Part shown: one piece after another, positions 1-11,234 of the stretch
How the letters are laid out: every line of letters begins with the position of its first letter
Position numbering within the stretch: the first letter of the stretch is position 1
NCBI GenBank assembly: GCA_025766275.1
Contig: JAFKAC010000151.1
Coordinates: forward strand, 1-64,000
Source of the DNA: Lactarius indigo
Taxonomy: Eukaryota > Basidiomycota > Agaricomycetes > Russulales > Russulaceae
Direction of reading: 5' to 3'
DNA length: 64,000 bases
The notes under the pieces: model-generated
Seen by the model: the letters and a program-made list of their open reading frames with translations, nothing else
What the model was told of the DNA's origin: nothing
The model's database searches: none
Translations under genes and position numbers: made by a program

Positions 1-315
1 ATTTTACGATCGTCTGTCTATTTGAAATTGTAGCTATATACGTCTGAACGTGAATGAGTGGAATAAGACGGGGTCTCGGGGGACAGGCTCGTACAGATCT
101 GGACGCAGAGAACGCCGTAGAGTGTCCAGTTGAATACGAGACCGAAGAGCTGCAGAAATTGTTGAGATATCAGTTGTGTGGACAGAACGAGAGCCAGACG
201 TACAGAGGGCAGCTCTGTGAAAAGATCAGCGATGAGGAAAACCGCTATGGCAGTATCACCGAACTTACACTCTGATGATGTCGGGGGAAGCGGTTGATGA
301 CTCAGACTCGGCCAT
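1..315 (-). CDS. DUF6534 membrane protein, copy 1 (5' part only)
   Basis: This is the 5' end of a DUF6534 (basidiomycete multi-pass membrane protein) gene; the body lies off the left edge. The likely start codon is at 315-313, with first residues MAESESSTASPDIIR. The first exon ends at a GTAAGT donor, as in the copies further right. The segment coding for the FGPxFNWALYG-type second exon lies near 100-150 and that for the YSYNF-type exon near 20-50, both matching copies 2-5 in order and spacing. The exon 1 reading frame is open, unlike copies 2 and 3. The function of DUF6534 proteins is not established; they resemble seven-helix membrane proteins. The call rests on similarity to the complete copies in the same window. 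Confidence 0.7.
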
Positions 316-396
316 TGGTGTCATAGATTTCAAGAAGTGGTGGGGAGTAGTGTCACGGAGCAGTGGGGACAGCGGGTGGCAGGCCACAAGGAGGGC

Positions 397-403
397 TTTA
401 TAA
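397..403 (-). promoter_or_regulatory. TATA box of DUF6534 copy 1
   Basis: On the minus strand this reads TTATAAA, inside a stretch that reads ATTATAAAGCCCTCCTTGTG. It lies about 82 bases upstream of the ATG. The same box and GC-rich flank recur at matching distance upstream of all five copies. Confidence 0.55.
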
Positions 404-1015
404 TCTGATTTGTCGGGTTGTGAGTCTAAGAGAGATCAAGGGGACAGCGTGGTTGATCATGAAAACCTCTGTCACTGGACTGGCGCAGAGATTCTCCCAT
501 TCCAATCACATCCGCTCATAGCCATGAGACAGGATCAAGTGTGACTTAGAAGCGTGTAGCTTCTTCTTAAGAATCCAAGTGCACACCAGCAGCAGTTATC
601 ACTGCCTGCGCCGTAAACAAACATGGCCGCCATCTTGACAGCACTGTTCTCATCAGGGATGAGGCCTATGAGGCACTACCCGCATGTTCGATGACTAGAG
701 TGTCAAGAGTTGGGAATCTGCGGGATATTGATACATGATCCAAGTCTTGATCATGATGACAGAATTAAAAGATGGCAAAATCCCTGATGATATTTTAGTT
801 GATACTTCCGCACTTATCTGTTCTTCTGCGTGATTTGCTGCATCATCTCGGTAACAGTGATGTATTGGTATGAACCCAACTTGAATGAACGGGAGTTGGA
901 GGCTGGAGCAACCTGCGACGCCACCGGGCGCCACCGAAAGTTGTCATTAATTTAGCGTCCTGGTCACGTGAATGGCCCAGACTACAATCCAGTCCTGTTG
1001 TTGCCACCACGTATG

Positions 1016-1052
1016 ATGACGAAACACAGCGAAAATACAGCACCGCCACTGA
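1016..1052 (+). pseudogene. NOSIP stub 1 (first ~12 codons only)
   Basis: ATG ACG AAA CAC AGC followed by a close match to the first dozen codons of the intact NOSIP gene at 16,321; similarity stops abruptly. The upstream bases (CCACGTATGATGACG) also resemble the intact promoter edge. It marks a duplication breakpoint inside NOSIP exon 1. Confidence 0.7.
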
Positions 1053-2514
1053 ATAGTACTGAATGGTAATCCGGGGGGTTATGGTGATGGCCCACATATG
1101 GTCTGCTATCAAGCATCAACGGTGCAGTAGCCGGCAGCGGTCTCCCAAGTACTCAGTGGATTCCACGGTTCTCAGAACTCATCGTACTCATCCGACGGAC
1201 AGACCAGATTGTGCCTTAAGCACACCACTTGCACGCATGGATTTCTCGCTCGTGTGTCAATAATACCCTCTCGGACGACCAAATCAAAACAGCGTTGTGA
1301 CTGCTTCGTGACAATCTAGTTCACCAAAAATATTACTTTCCGACCAAGTTCCTGACTAGTATGGATTTCCCGTTTTCACTGACAATTCCGGTAGAACTAG
1401 TCCTGGGCACAGATAACTTGAAGTAGTGGGGGCTGATGAGACAAGCTACGGAAGCACTCATTAGGGAGGATTTGGTGGACCGTCACATTGGAGCATTTCT
1501 CCTAATTGTCGGACTCGAGTGACTTCAACGTCCAATCGCCTCTCCAGTGGGCCGCCAATAACCCCGGTCTTCCGTTTGGACGATTGTTCCTGGGTCAACG
1601 CATTTTCTGGGGCCAAGCTCCTAGAATAGTACATATGCATACGAGCAGTCTACGCGTATACACCTGGAATAGCGTGCGCCAGATGGGGCGGCAGCTCCAA
1701 AGATGTGTTGGGGGCATACTAGATGAACGCTCAATTTAGTCAAGTTCGTGGTGCCTCTTGTTAGGCCGTACTGCGGACAGGCGTGTCGCCGGTGACAATT
1801 AAGAAATAGATACTCCCAAACAATGACATTAGGTGACCGGAACACCGTTATTGATTTTGTCGACAGAGGGGGGGTTATTCCGCCAGGTTGTATGTGAAGC
1901 AGAAAATCACAGGTCCTCATCAATGATCACTATTATTTGAAGTTAGACACTCTAGTCCACGAGTAGAGACATGATGCTCGAGTAAGGGTACAGTGACAGT
2001 GTAGTGACTCGAAGGAGGGACAGCGGCGCGGCGCGCGTGGCTTCCTTTCGAGTCAGCGAGCCTGAACCGGTCAACCTGGCTACGGCACCGGGGCACACAG
2101 AGGCCTTGGGCTTGAGCAACCCATTAGGGTTAAGGAGGAGGACTTGGTGGAGTATTGAAGTCTCCGCCATTGCATTGGGGCCTCTCTTCCAATTGTTGAC
2201 CCCGAGTGACTATGATATTCCGTCGACGTACCACGACAGGGGTGGGTCGTGGTCACCCCAAAGGTAGCTAAGTCCAAGTCCAATGTGCATTGCAACGGCC
2301 ACAACAACATATCATTATAACGCATATGCCCCGTCCTTTGGGTCGCAAGTGTCCACCATCCACTCGGGACCTTCGGGAAAGCCAGTGGCATTCCTGAAGG
2401 TGGGGCTGGATAGCAGAACCAGGCCACTCAGAACCATGGGAACCAGATAGCAATTGTGGGAAAATACACGACCAGGGACCATTTAGTGTTGGTGTCGCCC
2501 CCTACTACCATTAT

Positions 2515-4125
2515 CTAGGTCCACCGGCTGGGGAATGATGGAGCAGGGGGAATGGCACCTAGTGCTCGCGGCGGTGGTTCAGGTATCGCGAAACAGAGTG
2601 GCATCACTGCCAGTGTGGTGGCGCGAGCTCCGTCAGGAACCGAGGAATTGGCACAATCCTCGCGTTCGAGCGATCGGCGATCACGCAAGTAGATGCGATT
2701 GTTGAGGCTCACTAAGAGTGTGTTAGAATACCTGAAATGTTCGTTGGTATTTTGGGCTTGTGCGTAGTGTAAATTATGTGTCACTCACACTTTCCCAAAA
2801 ATATTGATTCTTATTTTTCACATTAGCTGGAAAGGTGCACGGCGACGGACCAAAATAACATACGTGTATATGTAATATGGCTCATTCTGTGGACGAGGTG
2901 ATTAGGTCAAAAGATGAATTGTGGGGTAACTCTGCCGACTTACAGGGAAGGCGACATAAAACACAAGGGTCACGATGGCCAACGTGGCTAAACTAAAAGT
3001 TAGATGCACAGATATGTGGGGGTTTCCGAGAGACGGGTAGTACCAGTCATGGCGTTTGTCTCAATGGTAAGTCGTACCACACGAATTAAAACGAAGCTGG
3101 AGAAGTTGTTATTCGCCCTTCTTACTAGCTGTCAAAAATATCTCGGTTGTGGTAAATGACCCAATAAAGTGATGGTATACCAGCAGCGTCATCGCCACCG
3201 CGATCAGAATGTCCGACAGGGCACTCGGTATTGCCCATAACTGACGCAACAAAGTATGAGGCGGTATGGCCGATTAAACTGAAACGATTGTGCATACATA
3301 TATTGCTGTTTTGGAAGTCGTATAATTCTCAACCATAAGTGGCTAAGTCTTGTGTGAGAAAGGCAATTTGGTGAATGTGTGTATGATACCGACTTTGATG
3401 CTCGCCCATATCCCTGCGGCTGTTTGGGTCACCGTGGCCTGTGTTCCGAGTCAGGAAAATGTCAGAAGCCTAAAGAATGTGGGGACAGTTAGGTATACGT
3501 ACGACAGCGATGGTCCAACAGATCCACGGTGACTGTTTGTTCAGCACCCAAATTCGATAACAGAAGTATCCTTGAACAATGAACGAAATAACTATGCCAA
3601 AGATGGGAACGTCTATGGGAGCGAAATGGGAATTCCCGAGGTGTTCCAGATTGCCAAATCCAGAAACAAACCAATAGTAGATATCGACTCCAGTCAACGC
3701 TGTTTGAATGGTCTCCAGCAGGAAGACGAAATAAACTGCTCATAGTTCGCGTTGACATCACAGAGCTTCCGAGTAGTGTTGGAGACCAACCTAGAAATTT
3801 TATGGATCGTCTGTCTATTTGAAAATTGTAGCTATATACGTCTGAACGTGATGAGTGAAATAAGCCGAGCTTTTGGGGGGCAGGTCTCGTACAAATCTGG
3901 ACGTAGAGAACGCCGTAGAGAGTCCAGTTAAATAAGGGGCCGAAGAGCTGCAAGTATTGAGGATACCAGTCGCGTAGAGAATGGAACGAGAGCCAAACGC
4001 ACAAGAGGGGCGGCTCTGTGAAAATATCAGCGGACGAGGGAAACAACTTCTATAGTATCACCAAACTTACAGTCTGATGATGTCCGGGAAGCGGTTGGTG
4101 ACCCAGAGGATTCAGTCACTGGCAT
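2515..4125 (-). CDS. DUF6534 membrane protein, copy 2 (exon 1 frame lesion)
   Basis: A multi-exon DUF6534 gene of about 330 codons. Exons can be followed by alignment to copy 4: the FGPLFNWTLYG segment, the YSYNF segment, the long exon with GVDIYYWFVSGFGN and VQGYFCYRIWVL, the VTQTAAGIW exon, the LWAIPSALSDI helix, the VRLTIETNAMT exon, and the terminal SNTLLVSLNNRIYLR exon. All splice sites after exon 1 keep the frame. Exon 1 (ATG at 4125) has TCCCGG where copies 4 and 5 have TCCCCGG. This one-base loss puts the usual acceptor out of frame; using the AG two bases downstream in CACAGAG would restore it. It is therefore either a pseudogene or a gene rescued by splicing. The left end is the end of the last open frame and is approximate. 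Function unknown; predicted integral membrane protein. Confidence 0.65.
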
Positions 4126-5963
4126 TGGTGTTATGGATTTCGAGAAGTGGATGGGGAGTAACGTCATAGAGAAGTGGGGACAGCGGAGTCGCAGGCCACA
4201 AGGGAGAAGGCTTTATAGTGCGATTTTGAGTATGAGCGAGATCAAGGCAACAATCTGGTTGATGTATCGGAAAATCCTCCGTCACTGACACAGAAATCTA
4301 TCCCGTTCCAGTCACAGCCATGGCCCACGAGGCAAGACCAGGTGTGAATTAGAAGTGTGTAGCTTCTTCGCAGAAATCCGAGTACATGTCGACGGCAGTC
4401 CTCACTGCCTGTGCTGTAAAAAGACAAAATGGCCACAATTGTGATGGCACTGGCACTATCCGCAAGTTCGATAACTAGAGTGTGTAAGTATAGTACAGGG
4501 TATCCTCAAACTTTCCGATCACGCAGCTCGTTGAGCTTCCTTTTTTATTTCATAGACGTCAAGGATTCAAGTCACAGAGTGCCAAGAGTCGGGAACTTAT
4601 TGTAATCCACGGGACATTGATACTTGATGCAAGTCTTGATGACAGAATCAAAAGAGAACCTGATCCATATTTCATATTGCAGTGGTACTTAGGGCCACTA
4701 CCGCGTGGTTCGCTCCACCATCTTTGTCGGAAGCTAGAGCTCCAACACGCCACCAGAATATCATATCATCATCATAACATCATATCATACAAACGGAATG
4801 TCACTCCGCGCTCCCCACGGGCTTTCCTGACTTTAAACCTTTTTCACGCCTTCGGTTGTGTGTTCTCCCACGAACGGTTCCCACATTGTCCGTGCTTGTA
4901 CGCGCACCTCTGCCGTCCCCCCCAGCTACCTGCAAGCACGTAACATATATTTCCCTTTCTTCCGTTCGCTCACCTTTGACATCCAGCAGTCACTCTGCTG
5001 ACTGATTACGTTTTCGAAGGGTGTGATAAGTCCTTGTAGTACCTTTTCTCTCCTTGCATCGCCTACCCCGTCCTCTTTCTTTCCCTCTCCACGCTGGACC
5101 AAGATTTATGTCTGCCGCACCGTCGTTTGCACTCACTTCTCCTGCACACACTCCCGATGTCGTCTCAATGGCGCAAACTGATACATGTACTCAATCGCTG
5201 CTTCTTTCATTGCCAGGGCAGTTTTTTTTTTTTTTTTTTTTGACAGTGACAGCCAACCTTACGAACAGAAAAGCGCTACCGGCAAATTCAAACTGCTTCG
5301 TAAATGAAGCAGAGGTTCATTCATAGTCAGAAGAATATCGCAGAATTCTTACATCTCTGTAGAAAATATAATATATCGATATGGTGATATTTCGGCGATA
5401 GTACTTGGGTGATTAGTTACGTGGCCACCAGTAGTGCAAGTTATATATCAGTTTTGTATGGACCAAATAAATGAGCGTTAGAGTACTGTAACCAGATTGC
5501 GCTACTACGGACTCGGAAGTAGGAGGAATAAGAACTTGAACAAGACACACGGAGACATGGGACGCAGTTGTGGACACCGTGGACGCAGACGGAAATTGTT
5601 GACGCAAAGGTAAATACAACAGGAGTAAATACAGTACGTGCCTAATAATCGAGGAGCTAAGTTATATGTCATTCCAGGCCCAGTGAGGACACGGTCCTAA
5701 CAATGGGATGTTCACGGTCTACGCGAAGCGTGCTATGCTATGCTCAATGTGACGGTCCACGCAGCCAGCGCGACACGACACAAGGCCGGACCGGCCGACC
5801 TCTGCTACTGGTGCAATGAAGGACTAAAAGTAGCCAAAATCCAGATCCAATCCGCTTTGCGACAGCCACACCGACGGTTCATGATACTCCATATTCCTCG
5901 TCTTTTTGGCCATGAGAACTGAGCGACGTGCCCACGGTCCACTCAGAACCTTCGGGAAACAAA
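4126..5963. other. Upstream region of copy 2 and a unique pyrimidine-rich block
   Basis: 4,126 to about 4,640 matches the upstream region of copy 1. From about 4,760 to 5,640 the sequence is unlike the rest of the array. It is pyrimidine-rich, has a run of about 19 T at 5,222-5,240, and includes a TATATCGATA-type AT-rich patch near 5,370. No NOSIP stub is present in this interval, unlike three of the others. From about 5,735 the sequence matches the 3' flank of copy 5 near 13,755. I see no gene with recognisable features. Confidence 0.45.
4212..4217 (-). promoter_or_regulatory. TATA box of DUF6534 copy 2
   Basis: TATAAA on the minus strand, about 90 bases upstream of the copy 2 ATG and in the same GC-rich context as in the other copies. 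Confidence 0.5.
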
Positions 5964-7701
5964 TCACATTTCCCAGGGTGTGGCTGAATAGCAGAATCGA
6001 GCCCAAGTATTCAGAAACGCGGGAATTGGAGAGCAGCTTTGGCGGGAAATTGTACATACCGGGGGGTAGTCAGTGCTGGTGTTGTTGCCACTCTTATCTA
6101 GCTCCACCGGCCAGGGAGTGATGGAGCGGGGAGAAATGACACCCACTAGTGCTCGAGGCTGCGGCGAGGGTGTCGCGAAATGGTGCGGTGTCATCGTGGC
6201 GGCGCGAGCCTCGTCGGGGACTGGGACTGGGGGGAAGGTGTTACCTCCGTGTTCGAATGATTTGTGGCCACGCAAGTAGATGCGATTGTTGAGGCTCACT
6301 AATAGGGTGTTGGAGTACCTGAGACGTATGTCAGTGTTTTGATTTGCGTGCGGTCGTGGGTTATGTGTCGCTCACACTTTCCCCAAAATCTCAACTCTGT
6401 TTCACATTAGCTGGAAAGGCGCATAGTGATGGACCAAGAGAACATACGTGTAAACGAGGTATAATTCATTCTGTGAACGAGGTGACGTGACCAGGTCAAA
6501 GATGGATCATCGGGTATCTCGGTCCGACTTACGGGGAAGACGGCAAAAAGCACAAGTGTCACGATGGCCAACGTAGCTAAACAAGAAATCAGATGCACAG
6601 ATATGTTGGATTTTCCGGGAAACAGGTACCAGTAAGGGCGTTTGTCTCAACGGTGAGCCGTACCACACGGAGTAACACGAAGTTGGAGAAGTTGCCACTT
6701 GCCCTTCTTAGCTGTCCAAAGGGATTTTGGTCGATGTATTAAAGGACCCAATAAAGTGATGGCGTACCAGAAGTGTCATCGCCACCGCGATCAGAATGTC
6801 CGCCAAGGCACTCGATATCGCCCATAACTAAGACGACAAAGTATGAGGTAGTATGGCCAATTAAACTGAAATGAGTGTGCGTACGTATACCCCTGTCTTG
6901 GAAATCACATGATTCTCAACTGTGAGTGACTAAACACTGTGTGAGAAAAGACGATTTAAAGACTGTTTAGTGCTGACTTTGGCGCCCTCCCACATCGCTG
7001 CAAGTAATTGGGTCACCGCTGCCTGTGTTCAGGAAAACGTCAGAAGCGTAAAAAATGTGGGGATAGTCAAGTACACACACTACAGCGATGATCCAACAGA
7101 TCCATGATGATCGCGAGTTGAGCACCCAAATTCGATAACAGAAGTACCCTTGAACGATGAACGAAATAACTGCTGTAATGACCGCAATGTCTATGGGGGT
7201 AAAATGGGAAGTCTCGAGACGTTCCACATTGCCAAATCCGGCAACAAACCAATAGTAGATATCCGCTCCAGTCAGTGCAGTTTGAATGGTATCCAACAGG
7301 AAGACGAAATAAGCTGCTCAAAGTTTGCCTTAACGTCAGAATTTCCAAATCGTGTCAAAGACCAACCTATAAACTTTATGGATTGTCCATCCATTGGAAA
7401 ATTGTAGCTATATACGTCTGAACGTGGGTGAGTGGAATAAACCAAATTTGGAGGGACAGGCTTCGCACAAATCTGGACACAGAGAACACCGTAGAGCGCC
7501 CAGTTGAATACGGGGCCGAAGAGCTGCAAGCATTGTTGGAGAAATCGGTTGCGCGGACAGTAGAACGAAGGCCAAACGCACAAGTGGGGCTGCTCTGTAA
7601 AAAGATCAGCGGATCACGAGGGAAGCCGCCGTTGCGGAATTACCGGACTTACAGTTTGATGACATCCGGGAAGCGATTGGTGGTTCAGAGAACGCGACCA
7701 T
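5964..7701 (-). CDS. DUF6534 membrane protein, copy 3 (exon 1 frame lesion)
   Basis: This has the same exon plan as copy 4, and all 12 introns can be traced with GT..AG ends. Recognisable segments in order are FGPVFNWALYGVLCVQI, YSYNFPMDGQ, TGADIYYWFVAGFGNVERL, VQGYFCYRIWVLN, VTQLLAAMW, LWAISSALADILIAVAMTLL, VRLTVETNALT and LLVSLNNRIYLRG. Together they give a multi-pass membrane protein of about 330 residues. Exon 1 (ATG at 7701-7699) carries the same one-base deletion as copy 2 (TTCCCGG for TTCCCCGG); an AG two bases downstream of the normal acceptor (ACAGAG) would bring it back in frame. Copies 2 and 3 probably share this change by descent. The stop is approximate. Molecular function unknown. 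Confidence 0.65.
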
Positions 7702-7789
7702 TGATATCGTAGATGTTGAGAAGCCAGTGCAGGGGGGGGGGGCGTCACGGGGCAGTGGGGACGGTGGTATCGCGAACCACAAGGAGGGC

Positions 7790-7797
7790 TATATAAT
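7790..7797 (-). promoter_or_regulatory. TATA box of DUF6534 copy 3
   Basis: TATATAG-type box on the minus strand, 89 bases upstream of the copy 3 ATG; positional equivalent of the boxes at 397, 4212, 10476 and 15795. Confidence 0.45.
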
Positions 7798-8454
7798 ATG
7801 ATTGTTCGGATTGTGAGTGCAACCGAGGCCGATGTGGCTGAAATGTCATGAAACCTCTGTCACTTGGGCGGAGATTACTCCCATTACATGCAAGCGGCAG
7901 TTCTTGCTGCCTACCGGTGCCATGAACAAATGTGGTCCCCGTTGTGACGGAACTGTGATAATCAAGGATGAGCCACGACCAGCAAGTCCAATACGTAGAG
8001 TATCAAAAGTAGGGGACCCATGAGACATTGATGCTCGATGCATGGGCCAGCATCAAAAGATGGCCTCCTGATGACATTTCTGTGATGTTGTTATAACTTA
8101 CCTACGTAGTGTATGGTTCGTTGCGTGATTCGTTGCGCCGGCTATCGTTGGTGACAGTACCGTACCAGTATGAGCTAAGAGAAGGTGTTGGAACATCGTT
8201 GAAGCCTGGACGCCACCGAACACGCCACTAGTTCCCAATTAAAACCCCAGCATAGTGGTGGCGATCATGAGCCAGAAGACGAAATTCAAGACGCATATCG
8301 TCATTGTCGCTGCATATATCACCAACCTATCGACGGAAACCCCGCCAAACAAAGGCTAAATCTGAGTCTTGGTCATTGCCACGTGGATACGTGAATACCC
8401 GGGTCGCGCTCCGATCGTCGGCGGTTAGCTACCGTTGGTACCACGTATACAGTA

Positions 8455-8490
8455 ATGACGAAACACAGCAAAAATAATACTGCATCCTCC
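8455..8490 (+). pseudogene. NOSIP stub 2 (first ~12 codons only)
   Basis: ATGACGAAACACAGCAAAAA and a few more codons (to the ACTGCATCCTCC stretch) match the start of the intact NOSIP gene. Similarity then ends, at nearly the same codon as in the stub at 1,016. The sequence that follows matches the 3' flank of DUF6534 copy 2 (near 2,250), so this is a duplication junction. Confidence 0.75.
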
Positions 8491-8527
8491 AGGGGGGTCA
8501 CCGGTCACCAGTCACCCCCAAAAGTAG

Positions 8528-10394
8528 CTAAGTCCCAATCCACATTGCAATGGCCACATCAATATCCATACATCTCATCTTTTCGGTCGTAAGGATGGAG
8601 CGACGTGCCCGCCGTCCATTCGGGATCCTCGGGAAGTAAATAACATTTCCTGGGGTGTGCCTAGATAGCGAAACCGAGCCGTTCAGAAACGCGGGAATTG
8701 GACAGCAGTTGTGATGATAGATTACACATACCAGGGGCCAGTCAGTGCTGGTGTCGTCGCTTCTGCCATTATCTAGGTCTACCGGCTGGGAAATGATGGA
8801 GCCAGTGAAAATATCAATGTTTTTCTTTAGTGCTCGCGGCTGTGGCTCAGGTGTCGCGGAATGGTGCGACGTTTCTGCGACAGCCTGAGCCCCGTCGAGG
8901 ACCGGGGGGCATGTACTGTCTCCGTGTCCGGGTGATCTGTGGTCACGGAAGTAGATGCGATTATTGAGGCTCACTAAGAGCGTGTTGGAGTACCTGAAAC
9001 GATTGTCAGTGTTCCTGGGCTCGCGCATAAGTCAGTGTATGTCATGTGCTGCTCACAGTTTCCCAAATATCTCAACTCTTTTTCACATTAGTTGGAAAGG
9101 TGTACAGCAACAGACCAAAAGGACGTACGTATATACATAGTACAACTCGTTCTGTGGACGAGATGATGGGATCAAAAGATGGATCGTGGTGTATCTTTAT
9201 CCGACTTACGGGGAAGGCGACATAAAGCACAAGGGTTGTGATGGCCAACGTGGCTAAACAAGAAGTTAGATGCACAACCATGTGGGGTTTTCCGGGGGAC
9301 AAGTAGTACCAGTCAAGGCGTTTGTCTCAATGGTAAGCCGTACCACACGAATCAAGACGAAGTTGGAGAAGTCGCTACTTGCCCTCCTTAACTGCCCAAA
9401 AGGATCTCGGTCGATATAGTTAAGGACCCAACCATGTGATGGCGTACCAGCAGTGTCATCGCCACAGCAATGAGAATGTCCACCAAGGCACTCGATATCG
9501 CCCATAACTAAAACGGCAAAGTATGAGGTGGTATGGTCAATCAAACCGAAACGAGCATGCGCACGTATAGTGCTGTCTTGGGAACCACATACTTCCCAAG
9601 CATGATTGGCTAAACATCGTGTGAGAAATACGATTTGGCGAATGTGTGTATGGTACCGACTTTAGTACTTGCCCAAATCGCTGCTATTGTTTGAGTCACC
9701 GCGCCCTGTGTTCAGGGATATATCAGGACCCTAAAGAATGTGGGGACAGTGAGGTATACGTACGACAGCGATGGTCCAACAGATCCACGACGATCGTGAG
9801 TTCAGCACCCAAATTCGATAACAGAAGTACCCTTGGACGACGAACGAGACAACTGTGGTAAGGATGGGAACGTCTATGGGAGCGAAATGGGAATTTTCGA
9901 GGCGTTCTACATTTCCAAATCCAGCAACAAACCAATAGTAGATATCGGTCCCAGTGAGCGTAGTTTGAACAGTCTCCACCAGAAAGACGAAATAAGCTGC
10001 TCAAAGTTCGCCTTGACGTCACAGAGCTTTCAAGTAATGTCAAAGACGAACCTAGACATTTCAGGAATCGTCTATCCATTGGGAAATTGTAGCTATATAC
10101 GTCTGGATGTGGATGAGTAAAATAAACCAAACTCGGAGGGATAGGCAGCGCACAAATCTGGACGCAGAGAGCGCCGTAGAGCGCCCAGTTGAACAATGGG
10201 CCGAAGAGCTGTAGGTATTGTTAGAGAAATCGGTTGTGTGGACAGCAGAACGAGAGCCAAACGCACAAGGGGGGCAGCTCTAGCAATGTGAAAGTATCAG
10301 CGGGTTGGGAGGGAAGCCGCTATTGTAGGGATCACCAAACTTACAGTTTGACGACGTCCGGGGAAACGGTTGGTGACCCAGGGAACTCAGCCAT
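8528..10394 (-). CDS. DUF6534 membrane protein, copy 4 (intact)
   Basis: A complete DUF6534 gene, readable from ATG at 10394 (MAEFPGSPTVSPDVVKL) through 13 exons and 12 short introns. All junctions keep phase, giving about 330 residues. Hydrophobic segments in order: LLFGPLFNWALYGALCVQ; AAYFVFLVETVQTTLTG followed by DIYYWF; TVVSFVVQGYFCYRIWVL; ICWTIAVGAVTQTIAAIW; LWAISSALVDILIAVAMTLL; and ATLAITTLVLYVAFP. The cytosolic-type motif VRLTIETNALT and the C-terminal LLVSLNNRIYFRDHRSP are hallmarks of the family. A seven-base exon-end pair around VEIFGKL is needed to keep the frame. The C-terminal tail (Ser/Thr/Pro-rich) runs into a frame that stops at 8528; a last intron could change the true end. 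Localisation is probably the plasma or an internal membrane; the role is unknown. Confidence 0.85.
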
Positions 10395-11234
10395 TGATGT
10401 TATGGATATCGAGAAGTGGGCGGGGACTAGCGTCACGGGGCAGTGGGGACGCGGGGTTGTAGGACATTAGTGGGCTTTATAACGGGAAATTTCGGATTGT
10501 GGGTACGAGAGAGATCAAGGCGCCACTACGTGTCGCAAAAATCTCTGCTACTGGCGCAGAGATTGCTCCAATTCCAGGCACCTTCGTTCACAGCCACGGG
10601 ACCGGACCAGGTGTGGACTCGGATTAGATGCGTGCGGCTTCTTTCTTACTGTCAGCCTGCCGTAAATAAATGTGGTCGCCGTCGTGACAGCGCTGTGATA
10701 ATCAAGGGCGAGGCACGACCAGTGAGTTCGATAACTAGATGCTGCGAGTAGAGAATCCGTGGGACGTCGGTGCTTGATGCATGGGTAAACATCAAAAGAT
10801 GGCCCGACTCTCGATGATATTTCGGAGATACTGTACTTACGTATGGTTCGTTGCATGATTCGCCATCCCAGAGATTGTTAATGTCGGTACGGAGTGAATG
10901 AATGGGTGTTGGAGCATCGTTGAAGCTTCGACACCACCGAACACACCACAACTAAGTACTGGTAGTTCCCAGTCACAACGACGACATAGCAGGGGACGGT
11001 CATGAGCCAGACGACATTTAACTTGCGTGTCGTAATGGGCAGTGCTGAAACATCACCGGATCACCACGAACGTTTCATTCGTGTATGTCACGGGCCTCGG
11101 TGTGAGATCCATTGGGTGGCCGCCTGAGATACGGCCTGTTATCGTCAGTCAATGGCCCAAGATGGTGTCTTGGTCATAGCCACGTGACTATCCGGGCCGC
11201 GCTCCCGTGGAACGGTTCGTTGCCACTTCATATA
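10395..11234. other. Divergent intergenic region, DUF6534 copy 4 / NOSIP pseudogene
   Basis: Head-to-head upstream region. It contains the copy 4 TATA box and blocks matching 15.8-16.3 kb (for example GAGGCACGACCAG near 10,710 and the stretch with GGTGTTGGAGCATCGTTGAA at 10,905). I see no additional gene. Confidence 0.5.
10476..10481 (-). promoter_or_regulatory. TATA box of DUF6534 copy 4
   Basis: TATAAA on the minus strand, 82 bases upstream of the copy 4 ATG. Confidence 0.55.

Larger units (their letters stand above)
316..2514. other. Decayed duplicated intergenic region of the DUF6534/NOSIP array
   Basis: The left part (to about 1,010) matches the upstream regions of the other DUF6534 copies, including a stretch with GTGTAGCTTCTTC at 557 that recurs near 4,360. 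After the NOSIP stub at 1,016 the sequence resembles the flank at 13.32-13.6 kb: the stretch around 1,190-1,290 matches 13,365-13,460, and 1,430-1,480 and 2,090-2,190 both match 13,490-13,590. I see no intact gene; the open frames are short and lack family signatures. Confidence 0.5.
7702..8527. other. Intergenic region between DUF6534 copies 3 and 4
   Basis: Contains the copy 3 TATA region, a stretch matching the upstream regions of copies 4 and 5 (for example ATCAAGGATGAG near 7,961, compare 15,858), and the NOSIP stub at 8,455. The array joins directly into the 3' flank of copy 4 after about 8,490. No gene seen. Confidence 0.5.

Noticed and set aside
1506..1923. Open frames on both strands in the array spacer
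   Set aside because: Short, overlapping, and not conserved between the duplicated spacers.
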